From: Hericium rajendrae
Taxonomy: Eukaryota > Basidiomycota > Agaricomycetes > Russulales > Hericiaceae
Length of the DNA stretch: 64,000 bases
Reading direction: 5' to 3'
Assembly (NCBI GenBank): GCA_033439255.1
Contig: CM065880.1
Coordinates: 2,728,001 to 2,792,000 of the forward strand
Shown here piece after piece: positions 46,297 through 58,133 of this stretch. Position numbers and translations under genes: made by a program. The notes under the pieces are model-generated. The model was not told where the DNA came from. It searched no databases and was given only the letters and a program-made list of their open reading frames with translations. Position 1 is the stretch's first letter. Every line of letters starts with the position of its first letter.

Positions 46297-47786
46297 ATAT
46301 CAGATGCATTGTACCATAAATTTCATACATGATGACCCGATGCGGGCATCTGTATCATGCTGTCATAGTGACCAATCCATCATCATTTAGAATCAGAGGT
46401 ATGGACCCATGCCAATCTATATTTACTTACGCGCGGGGCTGCCGCTCATCAGTCCAGTCGTTGCTATCGGAGACATCAGTAGAAGACAAGACCATGCACT
46501 TGACACTTACTAGCAATGCATATGTTCCGATTCGTCTGAGGCGCCTTCTAAACCGCCAACTCCCCGCACGGCAAATCCGTGAAGTCGTATGTCGACCCAG
46601 CGGCGGCGCTTGCTGAGGAGTCCGCCGTGGCACGTTGTCAGCTTGTGTTTCGGACTCTTCACCAGCAGAATAAAGCTTGGAATTACAAGATTTTCAAGCA
46701 CGGCTTATTCGGCGAGCTAGATACGAAAAAAATGTCATGGAGCGAAATCGACTTGAAGATTACAGACAGAACGCCGAGGACCGCGAGAGCAGTCGAATCG
46801 ACCGCTGGCGGGCCGGCTCCGGTCCGCCGGGATCAGAGCGAACCAAAGACGCAAGGTGTCTGAAGATCCCATTCAATTAAACTGAATCCTGACGCCGTCC
46901 CCGCGGTCGCAGGAAACCTCTTATACACAACACTCGGCTTGTTCATCGTTGAATTTCAAGAGATGGTCATCAGTCTGGTCATGGCCGCGGAGCTTGAAGC
47001 GTCGTGCCTCGCATCTCAATGATCTCATATCTCCAGCGGCATCTGATTAAATAGGTAGGTACCATGGCCATGGATATCCTTCTTGTAACTTTTTCCATGA
47101 CTAGAAGTCTGATATGAAGACAACCCCAGAAGTGCATGGCGGTGCACATGTAATTAGACAGATCCGCGGGGCGCCTGGGCCAAGGCTGCATAGGGCTGCA
47201 TCTACAGGTCGGCTGGTGCCTGACGTCGTATAAGCTCTTCATCAGAACATGGCGAAACGAAAGCAGTATGTTGTTTCAACCCATTCCCATCCGCCGTGTC
47301 CGGATCTCTTCTAAAATTTAAGACAGATAGACGCATGCAGTCCGCTAAGTTCGTCCGCTCTTGTATAACAAAACGTCATGTTTTGCGGTCCTCACACTGC
47401 CACAGTGGAACATGCTATAAACAAGACCCGGTATATGCACTTGCTGCTGTGTTTATCATCGGTCATGTCTACCTTCGTTGACTCTTTTGCAGCGGCCGCT
47501 GAGATATGGGGTAGCTATTCAAGATATATTCCTGGCCATCAATTGCAAATGCGCGCCTTCATCCCGTTTGCTATTCCAAGTTCACAGTCACTTCCGTCAG
47601 ACGTTTTCCAGGAGTTTCATGTATCCTGAAGTCGAAGATGGGCGGCCATTCCCCGCAGGCTCATATCGTCATGGGACGCCTTCTGTCTTTTGCGCAACCG
47701 GATAAAGCTCTGCGACATCTCACCCTCCATATAGTTGACTTCCCTCGCCAGATTCAGTATTTCGTGCTTTTGCTCTCACCCTGGCC
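46297..47786. other. Intergenic region right of the Plavaka element
   Basis: Short open frames on both strands (for example 46579-46863 plus) have no recognisable domain. The frame near 46677-46880 has a charged stretch (MERNRLEDYRQNAEDRESS) that could be a gene remnant. Nothing else is supported. Confidence 0.35.
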
Positions 47787-48660
47787 ATGGTGACTGTTCG
47801 CGACCTCCCGACAGAGACCCTTGTGGACAACGCGCTGCCTCTGCGACGCACGCGATATTCTCAGCATTACACAGACCAATAGTTTTTTTTGCAGGCCTAT
47901 ATGATTAGTATATGCCGATCAGATGCCGTGGAAGAAAAAATACCGAAACAATCTCAACTTCACAGGAGCTGGAACCGCTTGGACTACGGGGTGAAAACTT
48001 TATACAAAGGTCTAAGCCACTCGAGGATATTTGAATGGAGGTACGTTCCCGTCATTTCTTGGTTCACCAAATTTTTAACCTACAATCCTACAGGGATGAT
48101 AAAAACGGCAGACTTGGATTACAAGATACAGATTCAGACTTTATTTACCTACCGCGAGAGTGTACAACCATCGACCTGGTCTTTGAAACAGGTCTTTTCA
48201 TGCCCTAGATTCCGCTGGTGTCATGTATGTTGGGGTACGCAGACCATCTTGTCTAATTGCCCGACGGCTCGATGTGGACTGACTGCACTTAGAGGATGTT
48301 TAAACCCCGCGGACTGGCACGCTGGAGGCGGTGGCTTTTCCGGTCTGCACACCATCATTCCTGCACTGCAGGACTGCTTGATCATATCCGTCGTATTCGG
48401 GGACTACCGTGGCGGTGCGCTGACCTCGTCGGGGACGATGATGAGTTGGGGTGTGCGTTTTGACGTCTTGGCAGTCGCCCAGTTCGGGCAAGGACACGAA
48501 GGGGAGTCTATTGTCGACATGTCGTTTCACGCTGACGGGAACGACACGGAGAATCACTTCTGTTATGTATGCCGCCACTGCTTCGAAGTGGTACTGTAAG
48601 GCTTTGATCATTGATTTGGGGCAGAACGAAGGAGAGGAACATGAAGTTACAGTGAACTAG
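47787..48660 (+). pseudogene. F-box/RCC1 (SAF1-like) pseudogene
   Basis: Remnants of an SCF-associated F-box protein with RCC1-type repeats. An F-box appears as MVTVRDLPTETLVDN and then, in a shifted frame, LCDARDILSITQTNSFF. A second part reads LYKGLSHSRIFEW, an intron, then DDKNGRLGLQDTDSD followed by an in-frame stop after ETGLFMP. The RCC1 end reads FSGLHTIIPALQDCLIISVV, FGDYRGGALTSSGTMMSWG and, after another frameshift, ATASKWYCKALIIDLG. Two frameshifts, a premature stop and the missing middle repeats show it is no longer functional. Confidence 0.7.
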
Positions 48661-48974
48661 GCTATAGGTGGATCTCGGCCGAGAGACTTGCGCCTGGACT
48701 GGCGCGCATGAACTCGATATGCAATGTTGTTGTATGACAGTGGGTCCCAGTATCCGGAAATATGTCCTGCTGATCACGCCCGCGAATGCGTCCGGCATGA
48801 GTCGAGCACATGCAGACGACAACAAGCGTGCAAGGGTGGATTTGAGATGTCTGCGCGTCAAGATTCCTGAGGCCCAGCAATCGATACGAATAACGCACGC
48901 ACCTTCGTCCAGAGCAGCAATCTTTCACGCCTCAGCAACACGCTCGATAAATCGTAAATTTTTATTCCTGCTGG

Positions 48975-49863
48975 TCAATCATCGTCGAGATCCAGATCGC
49001 CCTCGACTCCGGCCCCCTCCCCCGCATCCACGAATTCGAAATCGTTGGCGGCATGATCCCACTGCGCGTCCTCCTCATACACCTCCACCTCCATCTCCTC
49101 GCGACGCATTACCACCTCCGCGCCCGGCGCTCCGCCCCCGTCCTGCTGCGCGGACGCAGACGCGGACACGGGCTGCGTGAGCGAGGTCTGCACGGCATCG
49201 AGCACCTCCTGCATCGTCTCGCCAAGGCGGTCTTCCAGTTCCTCGACGATCTGCGCGGCAATTAATCAGCGTGCGGAGCGGACATTGTTGCAGTGCGGGA
49301 CGTACGACGTAGAGCTCGACGGCCTCGGTCGGGGCGAGGTTGACGATTTGCAGTTTCTCGGACTTCGTGAGGCCGTACGGGGCGATGCTTTTGACGAGCT
49401 GGGCTATGCCTTTAGGGGTTTGCATGCGGGTGGGTTGGTAGTCGGCGGAGAGGTACTGGATGGCCTGTGCATGAATGATGTTAGGTTTCGACCGGCTGAT
49501 GTGGGCATCTGACATGAGCGTTTCGCAGGCGGGGGTAATGAGCATGCATAGCACAGGAAAATACGTCTCTGCCATTCATAGCCTGCCTTGGAAGGAACGA
49601 TGCACGCACCTCGACTTCCATCGTCCTCAAGTTCTCGGAGATGTCTTCGAGGGGGTCATAATTCCTCTGAGCAGTTACACCAGCAGCCTCGTCTTCCTTC
49701 TTGATCCGTACCGCGGTTTTAGACTTGACTAGATAGTCGCTCTCAAGCTCGCGCAGGAGGTCGAGCACTTCATAGTTGGAGAGCAGGCTGGCGCGGGGTT
49801 TTATGACCTGTATTTTTTTATTAGACCAAATTCACGTACATAATCAGATCAACCAACCTCCAT
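48975..49863 (-). CDS. RPC9: RNA polymerase III subunit Rpc9 (CGRP-RCP family)
   Basis: Nuclear protein of about 190 residues that pairs with Rpc25 in the stalk of RNA polymerase III. The first exon is only ATGGAG, then an intron. The protein continues VIKPRASLLSNYEVLDLLRE, YDPLEDISENLRTMEVE, AIQYLSADYQPTRMQTPKGI, LVKSIAPYGLTKSEKLQIVN and LAPTEAVELYVIVEELEDRL, matching the Rpb4/Rpc9 domain. It has a Gln/Ser/Gly-rich and acidic tail (EGDLDLDDD). The ATG at 49863 is chosen because it joins the MEVIKP start typical of the family; the remaining introns are canonical. It lies head to head with NOT2, about 255 bp between start codons. Confidence 0.82.
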
Positions 49864-50117
49864 GATGCTCTTTACGACGATAACATAAGGGAAGAAGGCG
49901 TCCAGTCGTAATTTGAAGATGACATGAACTAGCAGAGGAGGCGCGCAGTGGCTGGAAAAGGGAGTGGCGGCGGCGGCCAAAGAGGCGTCAACTCATCTTT
50001 TGCGCTCAACGTCGTCCACGTCCCCGCTCTCCGTGAGCTCAATCCTTTGTCCCACTCGTCTTGTCCTTGACGAACAACCTTCGACTCAGAACCTCCCCAC
50101 GATTCCGGTAGTAAACC

Positions 50118-52149
50118 ATGAATCGACCAGGTAACCGCTGGAACCCGAGACATACCCCCGAAATTCCAGAAATGTTGACCTCGCGCGTAGGACAACCCCC
50201 ACAGCGTCCACCGAGTCTCGGCCCCAACCCTGGCATCGGCGGGCCCTTTAGAGGCCCCTTCCCGTCATACGGCATCCCGCCACGAAACGCCATGCCCGGC
50301 TACCCTGGCCTGCCTAACCACCGCGCCGCCCAGAACATCGTATCCCAACCCTCGCCCGGCTTCGTCCAGCAACGGACTCCCGGTTTCCCGTTCGGTGCCG
50401 GCCTCCAGCAGCAGCAGTCTCAACAACAGCAGTCGCAGCAGCATCACCCACAGGTGTCATTACAGCAACACGGTCAGCAGCAGCAGCAGCCTAGTCAGCC
50501 GAGCAATGCGCACTCGAACCTGCCACCGCATCTCACACACCCAACCACGCCCAACCTCCCCGGCGCTGCACCCTCTGTCTCCTCCGCCAGCGAAGTCGGC
50601 CTCGATCCGAACGATTTCCCGGCACTAGGCTCCACGCCAACAGGCGGGGCGGGCGCAGGATCGAACAACATCGGGAACGGCGGGGTGTCAACGAGCTATG
50701 CAAGCCAGGCAGGCACCGGTGTGCCGCCAGGGACGACTGCGGCTGTACAGGGCGGTGGAGCGGCGCAGACACGCGACTTTACGGCGGACGACTTCCCCGC
50801 GCTCGGCGGGCCGACATCGCAGCAGCAGCAGTCGCAAACGCCTCAATCACAAAATGCGGACGGCCACCCGCCTGGACTCAACGGTCTGCATAGCGAGCCA
50901 TCGCGGCAGCAGGGACTTATAGGGTCGATGTCGGGGGCGCTTGGGTCACAGCAGCAGTTGCAGAACGGGGCGCAGCAACAACAGCAGCAACAGCAACAGC
51001 AACAGCCAGGGCTGTTGAACCTCGGTCCGCGTACGGGCATGCTTGCGACGCTGCAGCCAGAGTCGGAAAAACAGCGAGTGCGTGGCTTGCATGTTCGCAT
51101 AATGCAGCTCTAATGCGTGTGCGCAGAATTTCAACAATCTGAAGCTCGCCAACAACGCGGCTGCATGGAATTCACCGAATGCAGCGCCCGGACAGCCCAC
51201 CGCGGCTTACCCTTCGAACTTCCAAAACGGCGGCTCGCAGCCGCAACCCCACCCACCGGGCGTCCCCCATCCAGCTCAGCAGCAGCAGCAACCGCCGCCC
51301 CAGCCCCCACAACAGCCATCACAACAACCACCGCAGCGCGCGGCACCACCGCAGACGCCGTATCCCGCCGGCGAGACAGCGCAGATCGCGCCCGGCGGGC
51401 TGCCGCAGACGCCCGCACAGCAGGTGCTCGTGTCCCCGGCGGACCGCTGGGGCCTGCTCGGCCTGATCTCGATGATCAAGAACGCGAACGCGGACCAGGC
51501 GCTCCTCTCCATCGGCACGGACCTGGGCACAATGGGGCTCGACATGCAAGCGAGCGGGTACGTGCTCCGTCTCTTGCTTTTGCGCGCTTCGCTGATGGGC
51601 TGGGGCCGCCAGCGATCTGTACTCGACGTTCATCACGCCGTGGGCGGACTCGTCCGCGGCGCACTCGGTCGAGCCGGACTTCCACCTCCCGGCGTGCTAT
51701 AATGTGCAGCCGCCGGCGCCGGGCCCGAATAAGGCCGCCGCGTTCAGCGACGAGACGCTCTTTTTCATGTTCTACTCGTCGCCGCGCGACGCGCTGCAGG
51801 AGGTCGCCGCGCAGGAGCTGTACGCCCTCTCTCTCCCTCCTCCCTTCCTCCATCTGACACATAATGCAGGTTCAACCGCAACTGGCGGTACCACAAGGAG
51901 CTGCGGCTGTGGCTGACGAAGGAGAGCGGGACCGCGCCGTCGCAGAAGGTGCCGGGCGGCGAGCAGGGCACGTACACGTTCTGGGACCCGGACAACTGGG
52001 GCAAGGAGCGCAAGGAGATGACGGTGCTCTATGCGGACCTCGAGGAGAAGAGCCAGCCTGCGTTCACGCCTGGCCAGGCGCCGACGCCCGCGCCCGTGCA
52101 GCAGCAGCAGCGCGGGTCGTTCCAGGGCGTTGGCATCGCGGCGATGTAG
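50118..52149 (+). CDS. NOT2: CCR4-NOT complex subunit NOT2
   Basis: Core subunit of the CCR4-NOT deadenylase complex, about 610 residues. It starts MNRPGNRWNPRHTPEIPEM. The long N-terminal part is Gln/Pro/Gly-rich and contains the paired motifs LDPNDFPALGS and FTADDFPALGG typical of NOT2. A polyglutamine run of about ten is encoded by mixed CAG and CAA at 50968-51006. The C-terminal NOT box is spliced: PADRWGLLGLISMIKNANAD, DLGTMGLDM, then DLYSTFITPWAD, VEPDFHLPACYNVQPPAP, FSDETLFFMFYSSPRDALQE, ELFNRNWRYHKELRLWLT and GTYTFWDPDNWGKERKEMTV. It ends GVGIAAM. Three introns are clear. Confidence 0.92.
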
Positions 52150-52856
52150 CGGCGTTTCCTGGACGCTGTTTTGTCTTTGAACCACGAACTCGATTCGAGC
52201 CGCGTTTTTGTTTTGTGGTGTTTCTTTTTCGCTTTCGCTTCTGTCGTTCCTTTCCCCCAGTGCTTCTGTCCTGACTGGTATTGTCGTACTGTGTTGTATC
52301 TCTAATATTGTGTTCACGTTCACGATCGCGCAAACTCATCTTGCATTGTATCTGCCGGATATCCGGATATGCAAAAACCAGGTTTGGTGTGCTGATTTGC
52401 TGCGGGTCGGCATGCGCGTGCGTAATGCTTGGGACTATGGGAGGCAGGAGAACTTTCTGTATCGTCTGCGCACACTTAGGAGGCATATCTCGGGGGCATC
52501 TCGTTGCGTTCGCGATCGATCTCAGGCGGTGCACAGATTCGGATTCCAGGACCCATAATCGTACACCAAACAAACATCGCAATAGGATCAAGTGTGTGAT
52601 GCAAAGAAAGGTAAAAATAGATGATCGCAGATCGGCTCTTGTGGATATGGATCCAGAACCGTAGCTGCAGGGATACAAAGCATGAGTGATAGTATACGGG
52701 GAACGCGATCGCCCGGGATCGTGTGGATGGCACGAGGATAAGCAGCCGTAATACAAAGGACATTGAAAGTGATAAAGCAGTGAAAATATGGAGCGGAGAA
52801 AAGTTATACAATACGTATTCGTCGTGGGTGCGCCGTATTCATCATGGACGCAAGGC
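52150..52856. other. Intergenic region; 3' flank shared by both SRA genes
   Basis: 3' flank of NOT2 and of SRA gene A. The part about 52475-52740 is similar to about 54090-54350 in the 3' flank of SRA gene B (shared TTCGCGATCGATCT, GTAAAAATAGATGATCG and CACGATCGCCC-like blocks), so the tandem duplication extended beyond the genes. Confidence 0.55.
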
Positions 52857-53848
52857 TCACTTGGAGCGGGGCGGACGGGGCGAGAGGCTGCTACGTCGGC
52901 CGGTCGCACTGACCGGGATAGCATCTGGCAGACCGATATGCGGGAGCGGAGCCTGGCCCTCTTGACGCTGGGGAGAAGTGAGGATAAGCAGTCCATTCAA
53001 CGCGCAACACGCCCGACGCACCTTGAATACGAACTGGCAGATCTTGTAGCCGCTCTTGCCGTCCTTGAGCTCTGCCTATCCTGCGAATAAGAAGCTTGAA
53101 GGGGCGCGCATACAGGTGGCTTACCGAGATGATGTCGTAGAGCCCATCGTATCGGTAATACGTAGCACCTCCGCTCGTGCTGAGCTTGCGGATGAGGCGG
53201 ACGGGCGTCCTCCGTTCCGCCGATTTCTGACCTTATATTGAGCGATCGGAAGGCGGGATGGGCAGACGGATGTGCGTACCTGGAGAGCTCGGTTATCGTC
53301 GTGCTCGAAGGTCTGGTCTTCAGTCTGGGGTTTGTTTCCCTGCAGTGAATGGAGCGTAAGACATTGGTTCACAAGACAATATTGGGCGGGTAATACCCCA
53401 TAAGTACCCTCGTCGTCTTTGCCACGTCCGCCTACGCAGCGCTATTAGTTTCTCGACGATGCGGTCTTGGTACAGCGTACCTGCGCCGGTATAGATCCTG
53501 CAATGAAGCCAAAGCATCAGAAGCCGGACATCAAAAGTTTCGACGGATCGCTCGACGCTCACACAGTCTCTCCCTCATCCAGATCGTCGTCGTATCCTCC
53601 AGAAACAACCACGGAATACGCGCCAACATAACCACCCCATATTCCAGCGACCGTGGGCCTGTGGACGTTTGCGGTCGAGAGTTCCTGCCTGAATACTAGA
53701 TGTATAGTAAGTATATCGAATTGGATATGAGATCGACGTACCTGTTATTGAAGGTCTGCCCCACAACGAGATCTAGTAAAGGGCCTACCCTGGGTCTTTC
53801 GCCGCCTCGCATAGCATGAGGTGGGAATAGCTCGGGGTCCCCTGCCAT
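52857..53848 (-). CDS. SRA-YDG domain protein, copy A
   Basis: Nearly all of the protein (about 220 residues) is an SRA (SET- and RING-associated) domain, the fold that reads 5-methylcytosine or hydroxymethylcytosine in UHRF1-type proteins. It starts MAGDPELFPPHAMRGGERPR. Exons give VVGQTFNNR, QELSTANVHRPTVAGIWGG, YVGAYSVVVSGGYDDDLDEG, IYTGAGG, QTFEHDDNRALQ, TPVRLIRKLS, YYRYDGLYDIIS and QFVFKRQEGQAPLPHIG. The first strand differs from the usual GxxxG pattern seen in copy B (GTPMGRVFENR). No SET or RING domain is present. Stand-alone SRA proteins occur in basidiomycetes with DNA modification systems. A nuclear DNA-binding role is inferred. Confidence 0.82.
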
Positions 53849-54455
53849 ACGTTTACGACTGCATGGCAACGAAATGAGCACAGGCTTCGCTCAAGGATCG
53901 GCAGAAACGCGAACATGGCTTCCATGGTTTGTTAGTATATCCAAGGTGTATAATACTTAGCTCGACTTCGGGTTTCGCGTAGATGGCGACGGAGAGGGAG
54001 GGAAGGGCCAGGAAGGAGGGAAGTTACATATCCTGTGACGGTCTTATACTGGGATCTGCGGGCCCACCCTTATTGTATGCAGTTGTATGCACGATAGGAG
54101 GCATTGGGGTTCGCGATCGATCTAGATCTGAGGCGGTGCATCAACTGAATATCAGGACCCACTATCATACACAGAACAAACTTTGCAATGGAACCAGATG
54201 TTTGCCAGATGTGGAACACAAAGGACAGTAAAAATAGATGATCGCCGTGTAGATATATAAGGCTCGGGAACAGCAGCAGCGCATGGATACAGAACATGGA
54301 TAATAGAACAGCACGATCGCCCAGAGTCGTGTGGATAACCTGAGGTAGGAGTAGTAATACAAAGCATACGGAAAGCAATCATCAGGGAGAGCATGAAGAA
54401 AAGTCGAAGTATACGTAGTCATCTGGGTGTGCTGTACTCGTCATGGGTGCAGGGC

Positions 54456-55442
54456 TCACTCAAGATCGGGCGAAAGAGACGAGCGACTCCGACGTCGGCC
54501 GCTCGCGGTGGACGGGATCGCGTCTGGAAAACCGATATGCGGGAGGGGCGCCTGGCCATCCTGACGCTAGTAGATAGATAAGATGTGGATAAGACATTCG
54601 CTCGCGGAGACGGCAGCAATAAAGCGCACCATGAACATGAACTGGCAGATCTGGTAGCCGCTCTTACCGACCTTGAGCTCAGCCTGAGCTGCGGGTCAGA
54701 GGATTGAGGCGGTTACATATATAAATGGCTTTACCGATATGACGTCGTAAAGTCCATCGTAGCGATAATACATGATACCCGTGCTCGTCGTCAGCTTACG
54801 GATGAGGCGAACGGGAGTCCTCCGCTCGGCCGATATCTGATTCTTTGAGTGATCGAAAGAAGGGGTGGATGGGTATCACCTACCTGGAGAGCCCGGTTAT
54901 TATTGTGTTCGAAGCTCTGGTCTTTGGTCTGGGACATGTTTCCCTACAGTGAGCAGAGCGTAAGATGTTGATCATCAAAAACAAGACTGTGCGGATGATA
55001 CCCCAAAGAACTTCTGGCCAACTTTGTCACGACCACCTACGCTCTGTTATTAGTATATCCGCGCCATAGTCTGCACGCCACGTACCAGCTCCGGTGTAAA
55101 TTCTGCGAATAGGCAAAAAATCAGAAACCGGACATCAGGGATCTCAAAGCATTACTCACACAGTCTCGCCGTTATCCAGATCGTCATCATATCCTCCGGA
55201 AAGGACCACGGAGTAGGCCCCCATGGGGTTGTCCCCCTTGCAGCTACCCCAGATTCCAGCAAATCTGGGCCCGTGGACCTTTGCAGCCGAGAGCTCCATC
55301 CTAGATATTCGATTTTTATAGCGGAAATCATGCGGATGATCCGATGGAAGTACCTGTTTTCAAAAACTCGACCCATAGGAGTACCTGGTACAGCACCTAT
55401 AGTGCCTTTAGTGTCTGTCTTTGCCTTTCCTTGGCTCTGCAT
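54456..55442 (-). CDS. SRA-YDG domain protein, copy B
   Basis: Tandem paralog of copy A, same strand and exon plan. It starts MQSQGKAKTDTKGTIGAVPG, then GTPMGRVFENR, MELSAAKVHGPRFAGIWGSC, GAYSVVLSGGYDDDLDNGET, IYTGAGGRDK, SFEHNNNRALQ, TPVRLIRKLT, YYRYDGLYDVIS, GYQICQFMFM and DGQAPLPHIGFPDAIP. It ends RSRSSLSPDLE. It keeps the canonical N-terminal SRA strand better than copy A and has extra residues (KGDNP) before GAYSVVL. The more upstream start used by copy A is lost here by a small change near 55480, so the ATG at 55442 is used. Confidence 0.8.
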
Positions 55443-56914
55443 AGCATGAGGGGGGAATAGGTTGTGATCTCCTGCTCATCAGCAAAAACGTTTCAGTCGG
55501 CTATTCCCCGGTGAGGACTGTCACGCGTCACCGTGGTTGCACCAGACTGTAATCTCTTACAAGGGTATGCAAAGGATAATACATACCTATGTCAAGATTA
55601 TTCAAGGCTGCCGGAGCCTTGGGAAGCTGACATCTTGATGGTGAGTTTTTCAAATCTCTGGTCCGATAGCTAATAGCTTTCCATTCAGATACGGCCTTCT
55701 GCTGCCTTTGCAGCAGCCGCCTGCCCGCCGTATTGCACTCGGCATTCCCGGCGTCCTCTAGCAACGCAGCACTACATTTTTTTCAAGGTGCGTCGTCGCC
55801 GGCCCTAAATTCTGCTTGTTAAATATCTTTCGCATCCGTCTGCATTTTTCACACTTCTCTCCTCTTGACCATATCTCGAGCGGCGCACTGGGTCATTTAC
55901 GGCTTGTGTCTCGTCTTTTGCATGACGCTGGCGCTATCTCGCATGGACTTGTGCCGGCCGCCGCCCAATATCTTGTCTGTCTGTGTTATCTCGCCGCGGT
56001 GGCTTTCTGCTCGAAGATACCCTCTGGCGCACACGCGATATCTGGCGAAGACTCGTCGCTGGGCAGCGCTGGTTTACGGCAGTCTCGGGGACATCGACTT
56101 TCGAGCGGAGCGAGCGACCATCATGATGCGTCAGCGTAGATGGAGACGAGCATGACTACTTAGTTACAGACACGGGAAATATGATGTAGTATAGCTTGTT
56201 GTAATGAAATATTTTACTGTATTTTGATTATATTTCAACATTTCTTCTGACTATGAATAATAACAAGGAAATGTGAAAATAATTAAATGCCGTAGAGCTA
56301 ACATTGATTTGCACACCAGTCAAAAGCCATATGGCATTACATACGTACCATGCTGATGGACAGGCCTCATCTACGGGCGAGTCTTGGCAAGTCTGGCAAG
56401 CCTGGTAAGCCTTGGGCTGGATGGGGACGATGGCAAATCCATAAGGTGCGCGTGTATTGTCCGGTGACGAAATGTGGCGTCCTTACCTGACGACAGGGAT
56501 TGGGACCCTTGCAAGGCCTTACATGCCCTTGTAAGTCCCTCCCATTTATTCACGCTTTTGCTGATGCTATACGTGAGCGACTGCAGGGGAACGAAATGAG
56601 CAGGGCATCGATATGAAGAATCGGTTAGCAGTACAGACATTCTCTCCATCTTGATTCAAAACAAAACTAACTTGACTAGGTCTCGCGTAGATGATGAGGT
56701 CAAATCGTGCGAGGGACCTGGCCGGGACGCGAAGACGCGACTGGCTCATTTATTGGAATCAGATGCATCACGTGCACCCCGAGAAAGGCAACCGCTTTTG
56801 TTTGCCACCGCGACTTTCTCCAGCGCGACGTCCTCCTTCTCTTCCTCCATCGTACAAGGTCCTATTGTTCTTTCTACGTCTCTGCCAGCATGCTGATATC
56901 CAACTGAACAGAAA
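55443..56914. other. Intergenic region between SRA copy B and uL5m
   Basis: Two overlapping open frames on the plus strand (55816-56139 and 55865-56155) and a minus-strand frame (55528-55764) have no recognisable domain or splicing. GGCAAGTCTGGCAAGCCTGG-like short repeats occur near 56385-56410. The ribosomal gene promoter must lie at the right end. Confidence 0.35.
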
Positions 56915-57802
56915 ATGAGCGCCGTCGCCGCAGCACGACAAGCCTCGCGTTCGCTGCGCAGCACTCGCCGCCCGCCGAGAATCCGCAAACCGCTTCGGCG
57001 CGACCAAGACGGCCTCCCCGTCCCGCACGTCGACCTCGTCGTGCGCGACACACACCCCTGCCGACTCTCCGAGCACTACTACAACACCCTGCAGGATGAC
57101 GTGCTCTACCTCACCTACAAGCACGAGTCGGGCCCGCGCCCAGAGCCGCGCCACATCCGACTCACCTACGACCCCGCGGACCCGTACACGAAGCTGCGAC
57201 ACAACCCGCCCGTCGGAGGCGCGCGCCTTGGGAGCAAGCTCGCGCCGCCCACGACCCCCGAGAACGTCGTGCGCCTCGAGCGCATCTCGCTGCACATGAT
57301 GGCGAAGGAGGCGATCGCGAACCGGCAGCAGCTGCTCGGGCCGATCATGGCGTTCCGCGCGCTCTCGGGCGAGACGGAGCGCGGCGGCGGGCGGCACACC
57401 GCCGAAGGCGTGCAGATCGTCAAGGGCGTCAAGACCGTCGGCGGGTGGACGCGCCCCGGGATCCCGCTCGGCGTCAAGGTCGATCTGCGTGGCCCGAAGA
57501 TGTACGAGTTCCTCGGCACGCTCACCGAGTTCGTGCTGCCGCGCATGCGCGAGTTCCCCGGCCTGCTTATGCCCGCGGGCTCCGCGAACATGAACACGCC
57601 GAGCGGTGTCTCTGGTGTCGTGTCGTTTGGTCTGTCGCCCGATGCCATGGGGCTTTTCCCGCAGATCGAGGTCAATTTGGACTCGTACCCCAAGCCATAC
57701 GGATTCCATATACACTTTGTTACGAATGCGACGGGTACGGGTGCGCAAAATAGGGCGCGGCAGTTGTTGTCTGGGTTCCAGATTCCGTTCACGAGGAGAT
57801 AG
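56915..57802 (+). CDS. MRPL7: Mitochondrial large-subunit ribosomal protein uL5m (MRPL7)
   Basis: Single exon of 295 residues. The N terminus, MSAVAAARQASRSLRSTRRP, is rich in Arg, Ser and Ala and lacks acidic residues, fitting a mitochondrial targeting sequence. The body matches the L5 family: LSEHYYNTLQDDVLYLTY, RLERISLHMMAKEAIANRQQ, LLGPIMAFRALSGET, VGGWTRPGIPLGVKVDLRG, MYEFLGTLTEFVLPRMREF, FGLSPDAMGLFPQIEVNL and GFHIHFVTNATGTGAQNRAR. It ends LLSGFQIPFTRR. It binds 5S-rRNA-region contacts in cytosolic homologs; here it acts in the mitochondrial ribosome. GC-rich third positions fit a well-expressed host gene. Confidence 0.93.
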   Translation: MSAVAAARQASRSLRSTRRPPRIRKPLRRDQDGLPVPHVDLVVRDTHPCRLSEHYYNTLQDDVLYLTYKHESGPRPEPRHIRLTYDPADPYTKLRHNPPVGGARLGSKLAPPTTPENVVRLERISLHMMAKEAIANRQQLLGPIMAFRALSGETERGGGRHTAEGVQIVKGVKTVGGWTRPGIPLGVKVDLRGPKMYEFLGTLTEFVLPRMREFPGLLMPAGSANMNTPSGVSGVVSFGLSPDAMGLFPQIEVNLDSYPKPYGFHIHFVTNATGTGAQNRARQLLSGFQIPFTRR

Positions 57803-58133
57803 CGTCGGCAGGCGTTTCAGCTCTTTCAGTAAGTGCTTTTTCTCTCCCTGGGTCAATCGTTGCTCATCGTCTTCACCTTCGTAGGGCGCCTTCGACAATT
57901 AAATTAGCCCTGATACATTTATACACCCCGAAATACAGTAATATTGGACGAATCATTGCAGCCTCATGCCCATTCCTTCAGACTGGGCGCGCCCTTGTAC
58001 CTGCGAGCTAGGACCTTTTGCGCTCCGATGCCCCATTTTCGCTCATTCAGTCGTCCTATCTACCATCCTGATACCATCTCGACAGAATTTCACAGGTTCG
58101 ACATCATTTTACATCCGGCACCGTCACCAATGC

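Noticed and set aside
52064-52996. 310-codon minus-strand frame across the NOT2 3' end and the SRA-A 3' flank
   Set aside because: It overlaps the NOT2 coding end and reads through the last intron of SRA-A; the spliced SRA-A end has a paralog match.
56768-57898. 376-codon minus-strand frame over the uL5m gene
   Set aside because: Antisense shadow caused by GC-rich third positions; the plus frame matches a known ribosomal protein.
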